Origin: Clostridium gelidum
GTDB lineage: Bacteria > Bacillota > Clostridia > Clostridiales > Clostridiaceae
Length of the DNA stretch: 64,000 nt
NCBI RefSeq assembly: GCF_019977655.1
Contig: NZ_AP024849.1
Span: 413,001 to 477,000 of the forward strand
Direction: 5' to 3'
Positions 48,198 through 59,955 of this stretch are shown here, in pieces. The notes under the pieces are model-generated. The model was not told the origin of the DNA, made no database searches, and worked only from the letters and a program-made list of their open reading frames with translations. Within the stretch, counting starts at the first letter, position 1. Each line of letters starts with the position of its first letter. A program made the translations under genes and the position numbers.

Positions 48198-48227
48198 ACA
48201 AAAAATTGTTATATAAAAATAAATAGC

Positions 48228-48274
48228 GCTATTAAAAAGAGGAATTGTATAAATATTTCTCTTTTTTTAATAGT
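48228..48274 (+). terminator. Terminator after the Gly-x3 protein gene
   Basis: CTATTAAAAAGAG pairs with CTCTTTTTTTAATAG across a 17-nt loop, with a T run in the distal arm. Confidence 0.8.
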
Positions 48275-48411
48275 GGAAATATAGAAAATAGAATTATTAT
48301 TTATATTTATGCAAATAATAAAAAATACAAACATAAGTTAAGATTGCTATAAATTGTGATATAATTAGAAAAGAAAAACATTTTTAATTGTATATGGAGG
48401 TAGAATAGAAA

Positions 48412-49761
48412 ATGAATAAAGGGATATCATTAGATTTATCAAAAGTTGCACCTTATTTAGCTATGACTGAAATTGATTATATGGAGGATATGGTTAAAAG
48501 TGCTCATGATAAGTTACATAACGGAACAGGAGCAGGAAATGACTTTTTAGGTTGGATTGACTTACCAGTAAATTATGACAAAGATGAATTTACAAGAATT
48601 AAAAAATCAGCAGAAAAGATTAAAGCAGATTCAGAAATCCTAATAGTTATTGGAATAGGTGGATCATATCTTGGTGCGAGAGCAGCAATTGAAATGCTAA
48701 CAAATAATTTTCATAATGCACTAGATAATGATAAAAGAAAGGCTCCTAAAATATTTTATGTAGGTAATAATATTAGCTCTACATATATGACTGAACTTTT
48801 ACAAGCAATAGATGGAAAAGACATAAGTTTAAATATAATTTCAAAATCAGGTACTACTACAGAACCTGCAATAGCATTTAGAATTTTAAGAACATATTTA
48901 GAAAAGAAATATGGCGCAGAGGAAGCTAGAAAAAGAATTTATGCAACAACAGATAAAGCTAAGGGTGCTTTAAAGACATTAGCTGATGCAGAAGGATATG
49001 AAAGCTTTGCAGTTCCAGATGATATCGGAGGAAGATTCTCAGTATTAACAGCAGTTGGGTTATTACCAATAGCTGCAGCAGGAATCGATATCGATGAAAT
49101 GATGAAGGGTGCTGCAGATGCAAGAGAAGTTTATTCAAAGCCATCTCTTAAAGATAATGAAGCTTATCAATATGCAGCAGTTAGAAATGCTTTATATAAT
49201 AAAGGAAAAGTAATTGAAGTATTAGTAAACTATGAACCATCACTTCATTTCTTTAATGAATGGTGGAAGCAATTATTTGGAGAATCAGAAGGAAAAGACA
49301 ATAAAGGATTGTTTCCAGCAGCAGTTGATTTTACAACTGATCTTCATTCAATGGGACAATATATTCAAGAAGGAAGAAGAACTCTTTTTGAAACAGTTAT
49401 AAATGTACAAAAAGCAAAATATGAAATCAATATAGAAGCAGCTGAAAATGATATGGATGGTTTAAACTTCTTAGCTGGAAAGAGTATGGATTTTGTTAAT
49501 AAGAAAGCAGCTCAAGGAACTTTATTAGCTCATAATGATGGAGGAGTTCCAAACGTTGTATTAAATGTACCGGAACTTTCACCATATTACTTTGGATATA
49601 TGGTTTACTTCTTTGAAAAGGCTTGTGGAATAAGTGGATATATTTTAGGTGTAAATCCGTTTGATCAACCAGGAGTTGAAGCATATAAGAAAAACATGTT
49701 TGCTCTACTTGGAAAGCCAGGATATGAAGATATTAAAGCAGAACTAGAAAAGAGACTTTAA
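48412..49761 (+). CDS. pgi: Glucose-6-phosphate isomerase
   Basis: This 449-residue short-type Pgi has '[18 protein letters not shown]' near 79-96, '[15 protein letters not shown]' near 143-157, the active-site segment '[19 protein letters not shown]' near 202-220, '[19 protein letters not shown]' near 300 and '[15 protein letters not shown]' near 420. It interconverts glucose-6-P and fructose-6-P in glycolysis. The length is that of Gram-positive enzymes. TGGAGGT precedes the ATG. The next gene begins 5 bp after its stop, so the two are co-transcribed and probably translationally coupled. Confidence 0.96.
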   Translation: MNKGISLDLSKVAPYLAMTEIDYMEDMVKSAHDKLHNGTGAGNDFLGWIDLPVNYDKDEFTRIKKSAEKIKADSEILIVIGIGGSYLGARAAIEMLTNNFHNALDNDKRKAPKIFYVGNNISSTYMTELLQAIDGKDISLNIISKSGTTTEPAIAFRILRTYLEKKYGAEEARKRIYATTDKAKGALKTLADAEGYESFAVPDDIGGRFSVLTAVGLLPIAAAGIDIDEMMKGAADAREVYSKPSLKDNEAYQYAAVRNALYNKGKVIEVLVNYEPSLHFFNEWWKQLFGESEGKDNKGLFPAAVDFTTDLHSMGQYIQEGRRTLFETVINVQKAKYEINIEAAENDMDGLNFLAGKSMDFVNKKAAQGTLLAHNDGGVPNVVLNVPELSPYYFGYMVYFFEKACGISGYILGVNPFDQPGVEAYKKNMFALLGKPGYEDIKAELEKRL

Positions 49762-49766
49762 TTTAA

Positions 49767-50198
49767 ATGAAAATTATAATTGATGGAGATGCCTGTCCAG
49801 GCATCTCCATTATTGAAAAAATAGCAAGGAACCATGAAATTCCAATGATAATTTATTGTGATATTCATCATTTTATCCAAAGCGAATATGCACAAGTTAA
49901 AGTTGTTGATAGCGGATTCCAAAGTGTAGATATGTATGTGATGAATGAAACTAAAGAGGGTGATATAATTGTTTCTCAGGATTATGGTGTAGCTGCAATA
50001 TGTTTATCTAAAAAAGCAAAGGTGATAAATCCTAAAGGTTTTATTTATGATGAAAAGAATATTGATAGATTATTAGAAGAAAGGCATCTTTCACAAAAAA
50101 TCAGAAGAGGTGGCGGAAAAACTTCAAATGCTAAAAAAAGAACAGAAGAAGACAATTTAAGGTTAGAAAAAAATTTAATAAAACTTGTAAAAAGTTAA
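49767..50198 (+). CDS. YaiI/YqxD-family protein (DUF188)
   Basis: This 143-residue protein begins MKIIIDGDACPGISIIEKIA, the acidic nuclease-like N terminus of the YaiI/YqxD family. It also has 'VVDSGFQSVDMYVMNETKEGD', written here as VVDSGFQSVDMYV near 49, 'IIVSQDYGVAAICLSKKAKV' near 72-91 and 'RGGGKTSNAKKRT' near 112. The fold is PIN-like, with conserved Asp residues (Asp6, Asp8, Asp77), but enzymatic activity is unproven. It has no strong ribosome site and lies 5 bp from pgi, indicating coupling. A terminator follows. Confidence 0.88.
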   Translation: MKIIIDGDACPGISIIEKIARNHEIPMIIYCDIHHFIQSEYAQVKVVDSGFQSVDMYVMNETKEGDIIVSQDYGVAAICLSKKAKVINPKGFIYDEKNIDRLLEERHLSQKIRRGGGKTSNAKKRTEEDNLRLEKNLIKLVKS

Positions 50199-50243
50199 TC
50201 GTAGACATATGAAAAAATAAAATTATGTTTTATATATTATATT

Positions 50244-50279
50244 TAGAAGCTTAATGAAAATTATAGGCTTCTTTTTTTG
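50244..50279 (+). terminator. Terminator of the pgi operon
   Basis: AGAAGCTTA pairs with TATAGGCTTCT (bulged) and is followed by seven T. Confidence 0.75.
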
Positions 50280-50472
50280 AGGAAATTTTAATCTAAAAGA
50301 CAAAAAAGTGAAATGTTATTTTGAATAACTACTCCATCTATGAGTTTGCATAAAGAAATATGATATAATTAAAATAAAAATTGACTGAAGTTATTTACAA
50401 ATATTGGTATAAATGTATAATATAATAATAGGGACTTGCTTGAGAACAATGATGAAAGGGGGTATGGATTTC

Positions 50473-52950
50473 ATGGAAGAACTTCAGTTGAAATATGTTG
50501 AGATAATTTTTGATAAGCAAACGCCACAAAATGTTGGCACTGAAATAAATATATTAAGTAAAGTAGACAGTCAAATAGGAAATTTGGAATATAAATTTAT
50601 TGTTGGTAAGGGCGGAATTTGGAATACTATACAAGAATTTTCAGAAAACAATGAGTGCGCGTGGAAACCTAAAAGAGAAGGGGAGTATATGGTTATGGTA
50701 CAGGGGAGAGAAAAAGATGGAAGAAAGCCGTTGGATTATCTAGCTAAGGAGGATTACTCTATAGTAAGAGGAGAAGCAATAAATATAATGCACGAAGAAG
50801 TATCTATTGAAAAAGCTGTGAATGAAGGAAATGAAAAAATAGATTTCAAAGATATAGTAGATAATGATGATCTATTACGAATTAAAAAAGAAGACTTTAC
50901 TGAAAACAAAATAGAATTAAAAAAAACAATAAATAATGCAGAAGATAATGTTGTATTTTTTGATGTTAAAGAGCTTTTAAAGGAGGAAAAAGAAACTCTA
51001 GTAGTGGCTAATGATGATTGTGGTGAGATAGCTTTTTCTGAAGATGGTAAAAGAAATAATAATCTGAAAATAGAACTAGCAGAAAATAAAGATAAAAAAA
51101 TAAATGTTAAAAACAATAAAGGTGAAATTCTTCATGAAGTAATATTAGAAAAAAACAATGTATTATCAGAAGAATCAAAAGATAATAATGATAGAGAAGT
51201 AAGTGTTATAAAGGAAATTATCATTGATAAAGAAGAAGTTGTCATTGGTGAAAAGTGTTCTATAGAAGTAAAATCAAATGATACAAATGGGTATTTATAT
51301 AGGTTTTATATTAAAAGATATAAGGACTGGGATATAGTTAGGGATTATGATACAAGTAATATTTTAAAATATACGGCTACTGAAGCAGGAGAAAAAGAAT
51401 TTTTAATACAATGTAAAAGAATGGAATCTACTGAAAGCTTTGAAGATTACAGAACTATAAAAGTAAATGTTAAAAATATTAGGAAAATAGAAATAACAAA
51501 CTTTAAATGTTTAAGTAAGTCATTAATTGTTGGAGAAAAGCTTGAATTTGTAGTTCAAACCAATCTTCAAGCCGAAGCTAGTGAAAAAGATGAGATTATA
51601 TTGTTATACAAATTTTATAAAATTTACAAGGATGGGAAATCAGTTTGCATACAGGATTATTCTACAAAAAGTGATGTATACTATAAAGAGATGGAAAATG
51701 GAACTTATAGGATTTTATGTCTTGTGAAGAGTATTCTTTCTAATAAAGAATATGATGATAGGGCTATTTTAGTATATACTGTTAAACCGTATAAGGATAT
51801 TAAAATTAATAGTTTTGTAGCTGACTTAAATTCACCTCAAGCAAGTGAAACTGATATAAAATTTACCTCTGAGGTTCAAGGTGGAAATAATATATTATAT
51901 AAATATAAGGTAAAGGGGCCTATTGAAGAAGATACAGGTTTTATAGATAAAGATGAATTCATATGGAAGCCAATGGAAGCTGGGGAATATGAAATTATAT
52001 TATATGTTAAGGATCTTAACTACAAGGGAGAATATGAGGATACTAGAAAAATTGCATTTACTATTGAAAAGAAAGGGAAAAAACTAGTAAAAATTTTGGA
52101 TGTAGTAATTGATAAGGAAAAGAAAATTATAATTGGAGAGCCTGTTAACATAATGGTTAATGGAGAAGGTGGAACAAGACTTCAATATTCATTTATAATT
52201 AGGAAAGATAGTAGGAAGTTAGAGGGAGTGGATTATAATAAATCTAACTGGATTAATTTTATTCCTAAGCAAGCTGGTGAATATGAAGTAGAAATAATGC
52301 TTAAGGATAAATACTCAAACAAGCCTTATGATGCTCAGACAGTTATACATTTAAAAGCTATGGAATACGTACCGGGAGAGATAGATTATATAATTTTACC
52401 TTTTAAGGAGACTCATTTAATTGGAGAAACTATTGAGTTTGAATGTATTATTCAAAACACGCAAAATGTTGTAGTTAAATATGAAACGAAGATTAATGGA
52501 AATTCTGTTGAACAAACAGAATTCTCAAAGAATAAAAAATTAAGATTTGTGCCTAAGATTGCAGGTAAATATACAATAGAAGTTTATGCTAAAAATCTAA
52601 AGTGCAAGGGTGAATATGACTCTAAGAAACAAGTAAGCTTATATGTAAGTGAAGCACCACCTGTAATAGAAACTAAAATAATAACCAATAAAGTGGAGGG
52701 TGACATAAATGAAGAATTGACGTTTGAGGTTATAAGCAGAGGTGGCAAGGATGTTTGTTATGAATTTTATCTAATGGAGAATAATGAGTGGAAAAAGGTA
52801 CAAGCCTATAGCAGAAAACACTATTATAGCTTTATACCATTTATTTCAGGGAAATATAAAATTTTAGCATTAGCAAAGAGCTATTATAAAAAGGGTAGTT
52901 ATGAAGATTATGATCAAATAGTATTTTATGTTAAAGGTTTAAAAAAATAG
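50473..52950 (+). CDS. Large protein of about seven triple-tyrosine-type (Y_Y_Y) beta repeats
   Basis: The product has 825 residues and no signal peptide, membrane helix or sorting signal. It has about seven beta-sandwich repeats with a common pattern: an aromatic 'LYRFYIKRYKDW'-like strand, a Trp/Phe-x-Pro turn ('FIWKPMEAGEYEI', 'FIPKQAGEYEVE', 'FVPKIAGKYTIE', 'FIPFISGKYKI'), then 'YDx' and a final strand. This is the triple-tyrosine (Y_Y_Y) domain signature. Between repeats 1 and 2 (about 90-235) is an acidic, low-complexity linker. A frame opens at 50413, but AAAGGGGGT fits the ATG at 50473. It precedes a transglycosylase gene by 81 bp, suggesting a cell-wall role. Confidence 0.82.
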   Translation: MEELQLKYVEIIFDKQTPQNVGTEINILSKVDSQIGNLEYKFIVGKGGIWNTIQEFSENNECAWKPKREGEYMVMVQGREKDGRKPLDYLAKEDYSIVRGEAINIMHEEVSIEKAVNEGNEKIDFKDIVDNDDLLRIKKEDFTENKIELKKTINNAEDNVVFFDVKELLKEEKETLVVANDDCGEIAFSEDGKRNNNLKIELAENKDKKINVKNNKGEILHEVILEKNNVLSEESKDNNDREVSVIKEIIIDKEEVVIGEKCSIEVKSNDTNGYLYRFYIKRYKDWDIVRDYDTSNILKYTATEAGEKEFLIQCKRMESTESFEDYRTIKVNVKNIRKIEITNFKCLSKSLIVGEKLEFVVQTNLQAEASEKDEIILLYKFYKIYKDGKSVCIQDYSTKSDVYYKEMENGTYRILCLVKSILSNKEYDDRAILVYTVKPYKDIKINSFVADLNSPQASETDIKFTSEVQGGNNILYKYKVKGPIEEDTGFIDKDEFIWKPMEAGEYEIILYVKDLNYKGEYEDTRKIAFTIEKKGKKLVKILDVVIDKEKKIIIGEPVNIMVNGEGGTRLQYSFIIRKDSRKLEGVDYNKSNWINFIPKQAGEYEVEIMLKDKYSNKPYDAQTVIHLKAMEYVPGEIDYIILPFKETHLIGETIEFECIIQNTQNVVVKYETKINGNSVEQTEFSKNKKLRFVPKIAGKYTIEVYAKNLKCKGEYDSKKQVSLYVSEAPPVIETKIITNKVEGDINEELTFEVISRGGKDVCYEFYLMENNEWKKVQAYSRKHYYSFIPFISGKYKILALAKSYYKKGSYEDYDQIVFYVKGLKK

Positions 52951-53031
52951 TTCGAAAATAATTAGAGGCATATGTGGATATTTATTTTTTCAGATGCCTA
53001 AGATGAATTTTGAGAGGAAGGTTATTTTAAG

Positions 53032-53865
53032 ATGGCAATAGATAGTTTAAATCAAATCTCAAATGAGCAACTATTGGCAATGAATATGATAGGGAATGGA
53101 CAAATTACTAGTGATTCTAGTTCAACAAGCGGTAGTAGTACTAATGATGAATCGAATTTAGCATTTCAATTAGTAATGAAAAATTTAGCGGAGTCAGCAA
53201 AGAATTCTAAGAAAAACAATGCGGATACAATAAATGATGGTATAAATAAAACCAATAGTCAAGCAACAAATGATGAAAATTTGAGTACTACAAATAGTAC
53301 AAATGCTACTAATACTGTTGTAGCTACAAATAATGTTAATAGATCGATACAACAATGTGCAGCAGGGCAAAACTTAGAAGATATACCTATGGTTTTAAAT
53401 AATAAGTATGTGAATTCAAAAGGAAAATCTGGATCTATATTATCTGGTAGAAGTGATGCTGATATGCAGAAGATATATAATGCAGTAAATGCTGCATCTG
53501 AAAAGTATGGAGTAGATTCAAATTTAATATTATCTATAATTAAGCAAGAATCTGATTTTGATCCTTATTCAACATCAAGTTGTGGAGCGTCTGGATTAAT
53601 GCAGATTATGCCAGAAAATTTTGCTAGTGTAGGTGTTACAGATCAATATGATATAGACCAAAATATTAATGGTGGAACTAAACTATTTAAAGAATATTTG
53701 AATCAATATAATGGAAATGCAGAGATGGCACTTATGGCTTACAATGGGGGGCCAGGTACTATGCAAAGAAGAGGTGTTTCATCAGCATCTGATTTATATA
53801 AAATGCCAGAAGAAACTCAAAATTATGTTCCAAGAGTAATGGGATATTATAAAAATGGAATCTAG
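53032..53865 (+). CDS. Lytic transglycosylase (SLT domain) without signal peptide
   Basis: The product has 277 residues. Residues 1-140 are Ser/Thr/Asn-rich and probably disordered. The SLT domain at about 150-270 has 'KYGVDSNLILSIIKQESDFD' with the catalytic Glu, 'STSSCGASGLMQIMPENF', 'INGGTKLFKEYLNQYNGN' and 'ALMAYNGGPGTM'. Such domains cleave peptidoglycan to 1,6-anhydromuramyl products. No hydrophobic signal is seen at the N terminus (MAIDSLNQISNEQLL), so export must use another route, for example the flagellar system or prophage-type release. GAGAGGAAGG precedes the ATG. It follows the triple-tyrosine protein gene and ends in a hairpin terminator. Confidence 0.88.
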   Translation: MAIDSLNQISNEQLLAMNMIGNGQITSDSSSTSGSSTNDESNLAFQLVMKNLAESAKNSKKNNADTINDGINKTNSQATNDENLSTTNSTNATNTVVATNNVNRSIQQCAAGQNLEDIPMVLNNKYVNSKGKSGSILSGRSDADMQKIYNAVNAASEKYGVDSNLILSIIKQESDFDPYSTSSCGASGLMQIMPENFASVGVTDQYDIDQNINGGTKLFKEYLNQYNGNAEMALMAYNGGPGTMQRRGVSSASDLYKMPEETQNYVPRVMGYYKNGI

Positions 53866-53896
53866 AATAGGGTGTTTTTAATGCACGATGCATAAG

Positions 53897-53979
53897 ACAC
53901 AATGTACAATTAAGGAATGTTATTAGTATTTCATCCTTAGTCGTGATTTGTGAACTATGCATTGTGTATTGTTTTTTTT
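53897..53979 (+). terminator. Repeat-associated terminator after the transglycosylase gene
   Basis: ACACAATG (53897-53904) pairs with CATTGTGT (53960-53967), with an inner AAGGAATG/CATCCTT stem and eight T at 53972-53979. It contains the AATGTACAATT dispersed core at 53901-53911. The following ~300 bp to the next gene show no other recognisable element. Confidence 0.65.
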
Positions 53980-54283
53980 GTTAAATTTAAAATAATAGAA
54001 AATGCGTATTAAAGTAAAAAAATATGAGAAAAATAAATTTATATGTCGCTAGTTGGGACACTATGATAAAATATACACGTATGAAAAAAGAGCAAAGAGC
54101 AAATAAGATAATTTCACGTATAAAAAAAGCGTAAAGCACAACCGAAAACTTAAAACATAAAGATATTCTAAAGGAATAGCATCGTAAATTGAAAAGGTTG
54201 CAGAACAAATTTCTTGTCTTACGTGCTCTAAAAAAGTATCACTTTTACATTTGCAAATAATTAAAGACGATTGGAGTGAAAAC

Positions 54284-55000
54284 ATGGAAAGATTAGATAA
54301 AATAATTTCTAATTTAGGATATGGAAGTAGAAAAGATGTTAAATCTTTTGCTAAGAAAGGCCTTATAGAAGTTGATGGAATAATAGTTAAGGACAATGGA
54401 ATGATTGTTGATCCTGCAAAAGTAAGTATAAAAATTAATGGGGAAGAAATATTGTATCGTAAATATATATATATGATGATGAATAAACCTGATGGTGTTA
54501 TATCTGCAACTCAGGATAATAGAGATCAAACTGTAATTGATTTATTAGAGGTAGATCATCAAGCATTTGAACCGTTTCCTGTTGGCAGGTTAGATAAAGA
54601 TACTGTTGGCTTATTACTATTGACTAATGATGGAGAACTTAACCATAGATTAATAGCACCTAAGTGGCATGTTGATAAAGTTTATTATGCAAAAATCGAC
54701 AAAAAGGTTGATGAAAAAGATATAGTAACTTTCAAAAATGGCGTTACATTAGATGATGGATATAAGTGTTTAGAGGCAAATCTTGAAATACTATCTAGCA
54801 GCGATGATGGTGCTGAAATTAGGCTTACAATACAAGAAGGTAAGTTTCATCAAGTAAAAAGAATGTTTGAAGCTATTGGAAAACAAGTTGTATATCTTAA
54901 AAGAGAAGAATTTGGAGGTCTTTTATTAGATCCTGAATTAGCAGAAGGCGAATATAGAGAATTAACAGATGATGAATTAAGCGTTTTAAAGAGTTATTAA
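54284..55000 (+). CDS. rsuA: 16S rRNA pseudouridine synthase (RsuA-type)
   Basis: This 238-residue enzyme has an N-terminal S4 RNA-binding domain ('MERLDKIISNLGYGSRKDV', 'GLIEVDGIIVKDNG') and the RsuA/RluB catalytic domain with 'FPVGRLDKDTVGLLLLTNDG' near 95-114, where the Asp in 'GRLDKDT' is catalytic, and 'TIQEGKFHQVKRMFEAIG' near 190-207. RsuA makes pseudouridine 516 in 16S rRNA; distinction from RluB-type is by overall form. A frame opens at 54251, but TTGGAGTG fits the ATG at 54284. Confidence 0.88.
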   Translation: MERLDKIISNLGYGSRKDVKSFAKKGLIEVDGIIVKDNGMIVDPAKVSIKINGEEILYRKYIYMMMNKPDGVISATQDNRDQTVIDLLEVDHQAFEPFPVGRLDKDTVGLLLLTNDGELNHRLIAPKWHVDKVYYAKIDKKVDEKDIVTFKNGVTLDDGYKCLEANLEILSSSDDGAEIRLTIQEGKFHQVKRMFEAIGKQVVYLKREEFGGLLLDPELAEGEYRELTDDELSVLKSY

Positions 55001-55071
55001 CGAATGTTAAATTGTTTTGCAATAAAATAATTCATTTATTGCAAAAAAAATCACAAATTTTATTAAATTAC

Positions 55072-55100
55072 TTGCATTATCAATAATAATACCCTATAAT
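55072..55100 (+). promoter_or_regulatory. Consensus promoter of a candidate small RNA
   Basis: TTGCAT (55072-55077), a 17-nt spacer and a perfect TATAAT (55095-55100), with no open reading frame behind it before a terminator about 75 nt further on. Confidence 0.75.
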
Positions 55101-55106
55101 AAGCTT

Positions 55107-55205
55107 GCAAGGATAAATAAAAGGAATATATAGCCCCCTTTTTATTTATTGCTTATTGCTTATTGCTAAAGCGCAACCTAGCCCCAAGGGTTGCGTTTTT
55201 TTTAT
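55107..55205 (+). ncRNA. Candidate C-rich small regulatory RNA
   Basis: From the predicted start at about 55107, ~98 nt run to a strong terminator (CGCAACC...GGTTGCG then nine T). Inside, GGATAAATAAAAGG (from 55120) pairs with CCTTTTTATTTATT, exposing a loop with AGCCCCC at about 55131-55137. Then TTATTGC is repeated three times (55145-55167), and the terminator loop itself carries TAGCCCC. Unpaired C runs that can bind GGAGG/GGGG ribosome sites are typical of Gram-positive trans-acting sRNAs such as RsaE/RoxS. I do not recognise it as a known family. Independence of rsuA is inferred from its own promoter. Confidence 0.6.
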
Positions 55206-55303
55206 TATAGAATGAAAATGTTTACTGTAAAATATGAATACGGTATCAAAACAAATAATGATTAAAAAAATGATTGTTTGTTAAAAATATCAAAAAAACA
55301 TAG

Positions 55304-55357
55304 AAACTGAATGATAAAAATCATATTTTGAAATATATGATTTTTATCATTCAGTTT
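55304..55357. terminator. Perfect 23-bp hairpin before pcrA
   Basis: Arms 55304-55326 and 55335-55357 are exactly complementary with an 8-nt loop; TTTTT follows on the + strand. It may be a back-up terminator for the sRNA region or a folded element of its own. The rest of 55001-55577 is AT-rich without genes. Confidence 0.6.
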
Positions 55358-55538
55358 TTCATTATATATATAATATTTTCTATTACTAATTATTAAATTT
55401 TAACAATTATTGAATGGATTTCAGCTTCAATTGTTAGCAGTAATTTGTAAACTTTAATATATATTAAAGTTTTTATCGAGAAAATTAAATGTAAAAATAA
55501 TATTTTGGAACTCTTAGTGATTTAAATATTATTACATA

Positions 55539-55547
55539 TGGTATAAT
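55539..55547 (+). promoter_or_regulatory. Extended -10 promoter of pcrA
   Basis: TGGTATAAT (TG at 55539-55540, TATAAT at 55542-55547) about 31 bp before the start codon; no good -35 is seen, as is usual for extended -10 promoters. Confidence 0.6.
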
Positions 55548-55577
55548 ATTAAAGGTTAGGAAAGGAGGAATGAGTAA

Positions 55578-57845
55578 ATGGATTTAAAAACATTACTTAA
55601 TAAAGAGCAATATGAAGGTGCAACTACAATTGATGGGCAGGTGCTTATTTTAGCTGGAGCAGGTTCAGGTAAGACAAGAGTTTTAACACATAGAATGGCT
55701 CATATGATTGAAGATTTAGGAATTGCACCTTACAGTATATTGGCTATTACTTTTACGAATAAGGCAGCTAAGGAAATGAAGGATAGAGTTAAAGTACTTA
55801 TTGGTGAAAGAGCTGATAATATGTGGATATCCACTTTCCATTCAACTTGTGTTAGGATTCTAAGACGAGAAATAGATAAGATAGGCTATAAAAGTAGTTT
55901 TACGATATATGATAGCTCAGATCAAAAGGTATTAGTGAAAGAATGCATGAAAATTCTTAATATTAATGATAAGGACATAACAGAACAAGAGATAATAGGT
56001 AAAATAGGTAAGGCTAAAGATAAAATGCAAGGCACTAGAAGCTATATGTTAGAAAATGAAGCTAACTTTAGAGAAAAGAAAATTGCAGATGTTTATGAAA
56101 TGTATCAAAAAAGACTAAAAGAAAATAATGCCTTAGATTTCGACGATTTGATTTTTAAAGCAGTTGAAATCTTTAGGAATAAGCCTGAAGTATTAGAATT
56201 TTATCAAAATAAGTTTAAGTACATTATGGTTGATGAATATCAAGATACTAATGGTGCTCAATATGAACTAGTAAAATTACTTGCATCTAAATATAAGAAT
56301 ATATGCGTGGTCGGGGATGATGATCAATGTATTTATCAATGGAGGGGCGCAGATATTAGAAATATTTTGGATTTTGAAAAAGATTACCCGGCTGCTAAGG
56401 TAGTCAAACTAGAGGAAAATTATAGATCTAAAGGAAATATATTGGATGCAGCTAATGTTGTAATTGTTAATAATGCAAATCGAAAGAGTAAAGTACTTCG
56501 AACAGAGCAAGAACCTGGAAGTAAAATCAAGATATATAGAGCTTATGCTGATAATGATGAAGGGAATTTTGTTGCAAAACAAATTGTAGATATAAAAAGC
56601 AAAGACGATAAGAACTATAATGATTTTGCTATATTATATAGAACAAATGCTCAATCAAGAATTTTTGAAGAAAGCTTTAGAAGAATTGGAATTCCTTATA
56701 AGATAGTAGGGGGTACAAGGTTTTATGACAGAAAAGAAATAAAAGATGTATTAGCATATTTAAAAGTTCTTGTTAATCCACAAGATGATATTAGTATTAG
56801 AAGAATTATAAATGTACCTAAAAGAAGTATTGGAGATGCGACTGTTTCTAAAATACAAGAATTTGCTGCTAGTTTTGAATTAAACGTATGGGATGCATTA
56901 TCAGATGTTAGGAGTATTCCTACATTGACACCAAGAAATGTTTCAACTATAACACCATTTGTTGGACTAATGGAGAATTTAATGATTCTTAGTGAAACAG
57001 TGCCAGTATCAATATTGATTGAATCTATATTAAAAGATACTGGATACATGAAGCAATTGCAGGAATCCAATGAAATTGAGGATAAGAGCAGAATTGAAAA
57101 TCTAAAAGAATTAGTATCTGATGCTGTTGATTTTGAAAGAAATAGCGAAGATAAATCATTATCTGCATATTTAGAAAAGGTTTCTTTAGTTCAAGATACA
57201 GATAAAATTGAAGAACAGGATGATACTGTAGTATTAATGACAATTCATAGTTCAAAGGGATTAGAATTCCCAGTGGTATTTATGGTCGGAATGGAAAATG
57301 GTATTTTCCCGGGAAATGCGTCGTTTGAAAAAGAATCAGAGATGGAAGAGTCTAGAAGATTATGCTATGTTGGCATAACTAGAGCTAAAGAGACATTATT
57401 TATGACATCAGCTGAAGTTAGAAGAGTATTTGGTAAAACTGTGGCATATCCTCAATCTGATTTCATTAATGAAATAAAGCCAGAGCTGAAAGAATATGTT
57501 GGCGTAGAAAAGGCAAGTATTAAAAATAGAGAAAAGGTTATGAAAAGCAATTCTTATACTAATCCACATAGTTTAAGAAATAGTGTTACAGGTAACAGGG
57601 CATATACTCTTTCTAATGGTGGCATTAATAATACAATTGATAGAAGTACTATGGCTGAAATAGCAACAGAATATATAACTAGCAATGAAGCAACACTTGG
57701 TAGAAAGGTTGTTCATGAAAAGTTTGGGGTCGGAACAATTGTATCCGTTCAAGATTCGGGTAATGATAAGAAGTTAACTGTTGCCTTTGACAAACAAGGT
57801 GTTAAATCATTGTTATTATCATTTGCAAAGCTAAAGATGCTATAA
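55578..57845 (+). CDS. pcrA: ATP-dependent DNA helicase PcrA (UvrD family)
   Basis: This 755-residue SF1A helicase has Walker A 'LAGAGSGKTRVLTHR' near 28-42, motif Ia 'LAITFTNKAAKEMKDRV', motif II 'IMVDEYQDTN' near 217, motif III 'VVGDDDQCIYQWRGAD' near 240, motif IV 'ILYRTNAQSRIFEE', motif V 'TIHSSKGLEFPVVFMVG' near 560, and motif VI 'RRLCYVGITRAKETLF' near 597. A C-terminal Tudor-like end 'GRKVVHEKFGVGTIV' is also present. It unwinds DNA 3'-5' in repair and plasmid replication. AGGAGGAA precedes the ATG. ligA follows within 115 bp, the common pcrA-ligA pairing. Confidence 0.96.
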   Translation: MDLKTLLNKEQYEGATTIDGQVLILAGAGSGKTRVLTHRMAHMIEDLGIAPYSILAITFTNKAAKEMKDRVKVLIGERADNMWISTFHSTCVRILRREIDKIGYKSSFTIYDSSDQKVLVKECMKILNINDKDITEQEIIGKIGKAKDKMQGTRSYMLENEANFREKKIADVYEMYQKRLKENNALDFDDLIFKAVEIFRNKPEVLEFYQNKFKYIMVDEYQDTNGAQYELVKLLASKYKNICVVGDDDQCIYQWRGADIRNILDFEKDYPAAKVVKLEENYRSKGNILDAANVVIVNNANRKSKVLRTEQEPGSKIKIYRAYADNDEGNFVAKQIVDIKSKDDKNYNDFAILYRTNAQSRIFEESFRRIGIPYKIVGGTRFYDRKEIKDVLAYLKVLVNPQDDISIRRIINVPKRSIGDATVSKIQEFAASFELNVWDALSDVRSIPTLTPRNVSTITPFVGLMENLMILSETVPVSILIESILKDTGYMKQLQESNEIEDKSRIENLKELVSDAVDFERNSEDKSLSAYLEKVSLVQDTDKIEEQDDTVVLMTIHSSKGLEFPVVFMVGMENGIFPGNASFEKESEMEESRRLCYVGITRAKETLFMTSAEVRRVFGKTVAYPQSDFINEIKPELKEYVGVEKASIKNREKVMKSNSYTNPHSLRNSVTGNRAYTLSNGGINNTIDRSTMAEIATEYITSNEATLGRKVVHEKFGVGTIVSVQDSGNDKKLTVAFDKQGVKSLLLSFAKLKML

Positions 57846-57906
57846 TAGAATGCGTAATTACCCGTTGAAGAACAAATTCTTTTCAAGGAGTAAGCGTTAA
57901 GAATAA

Positions 57907-59952
<2,046 letters not shown>

Positions 59953-59955
59953 AGT

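Noticed and set aside
55145..55167. Triple TTATTGC as a microsatellite only
   Set aside because: It lies within the candidate small RNA and pairs in part with the upstream arm, so I treat it as part of that RNA.
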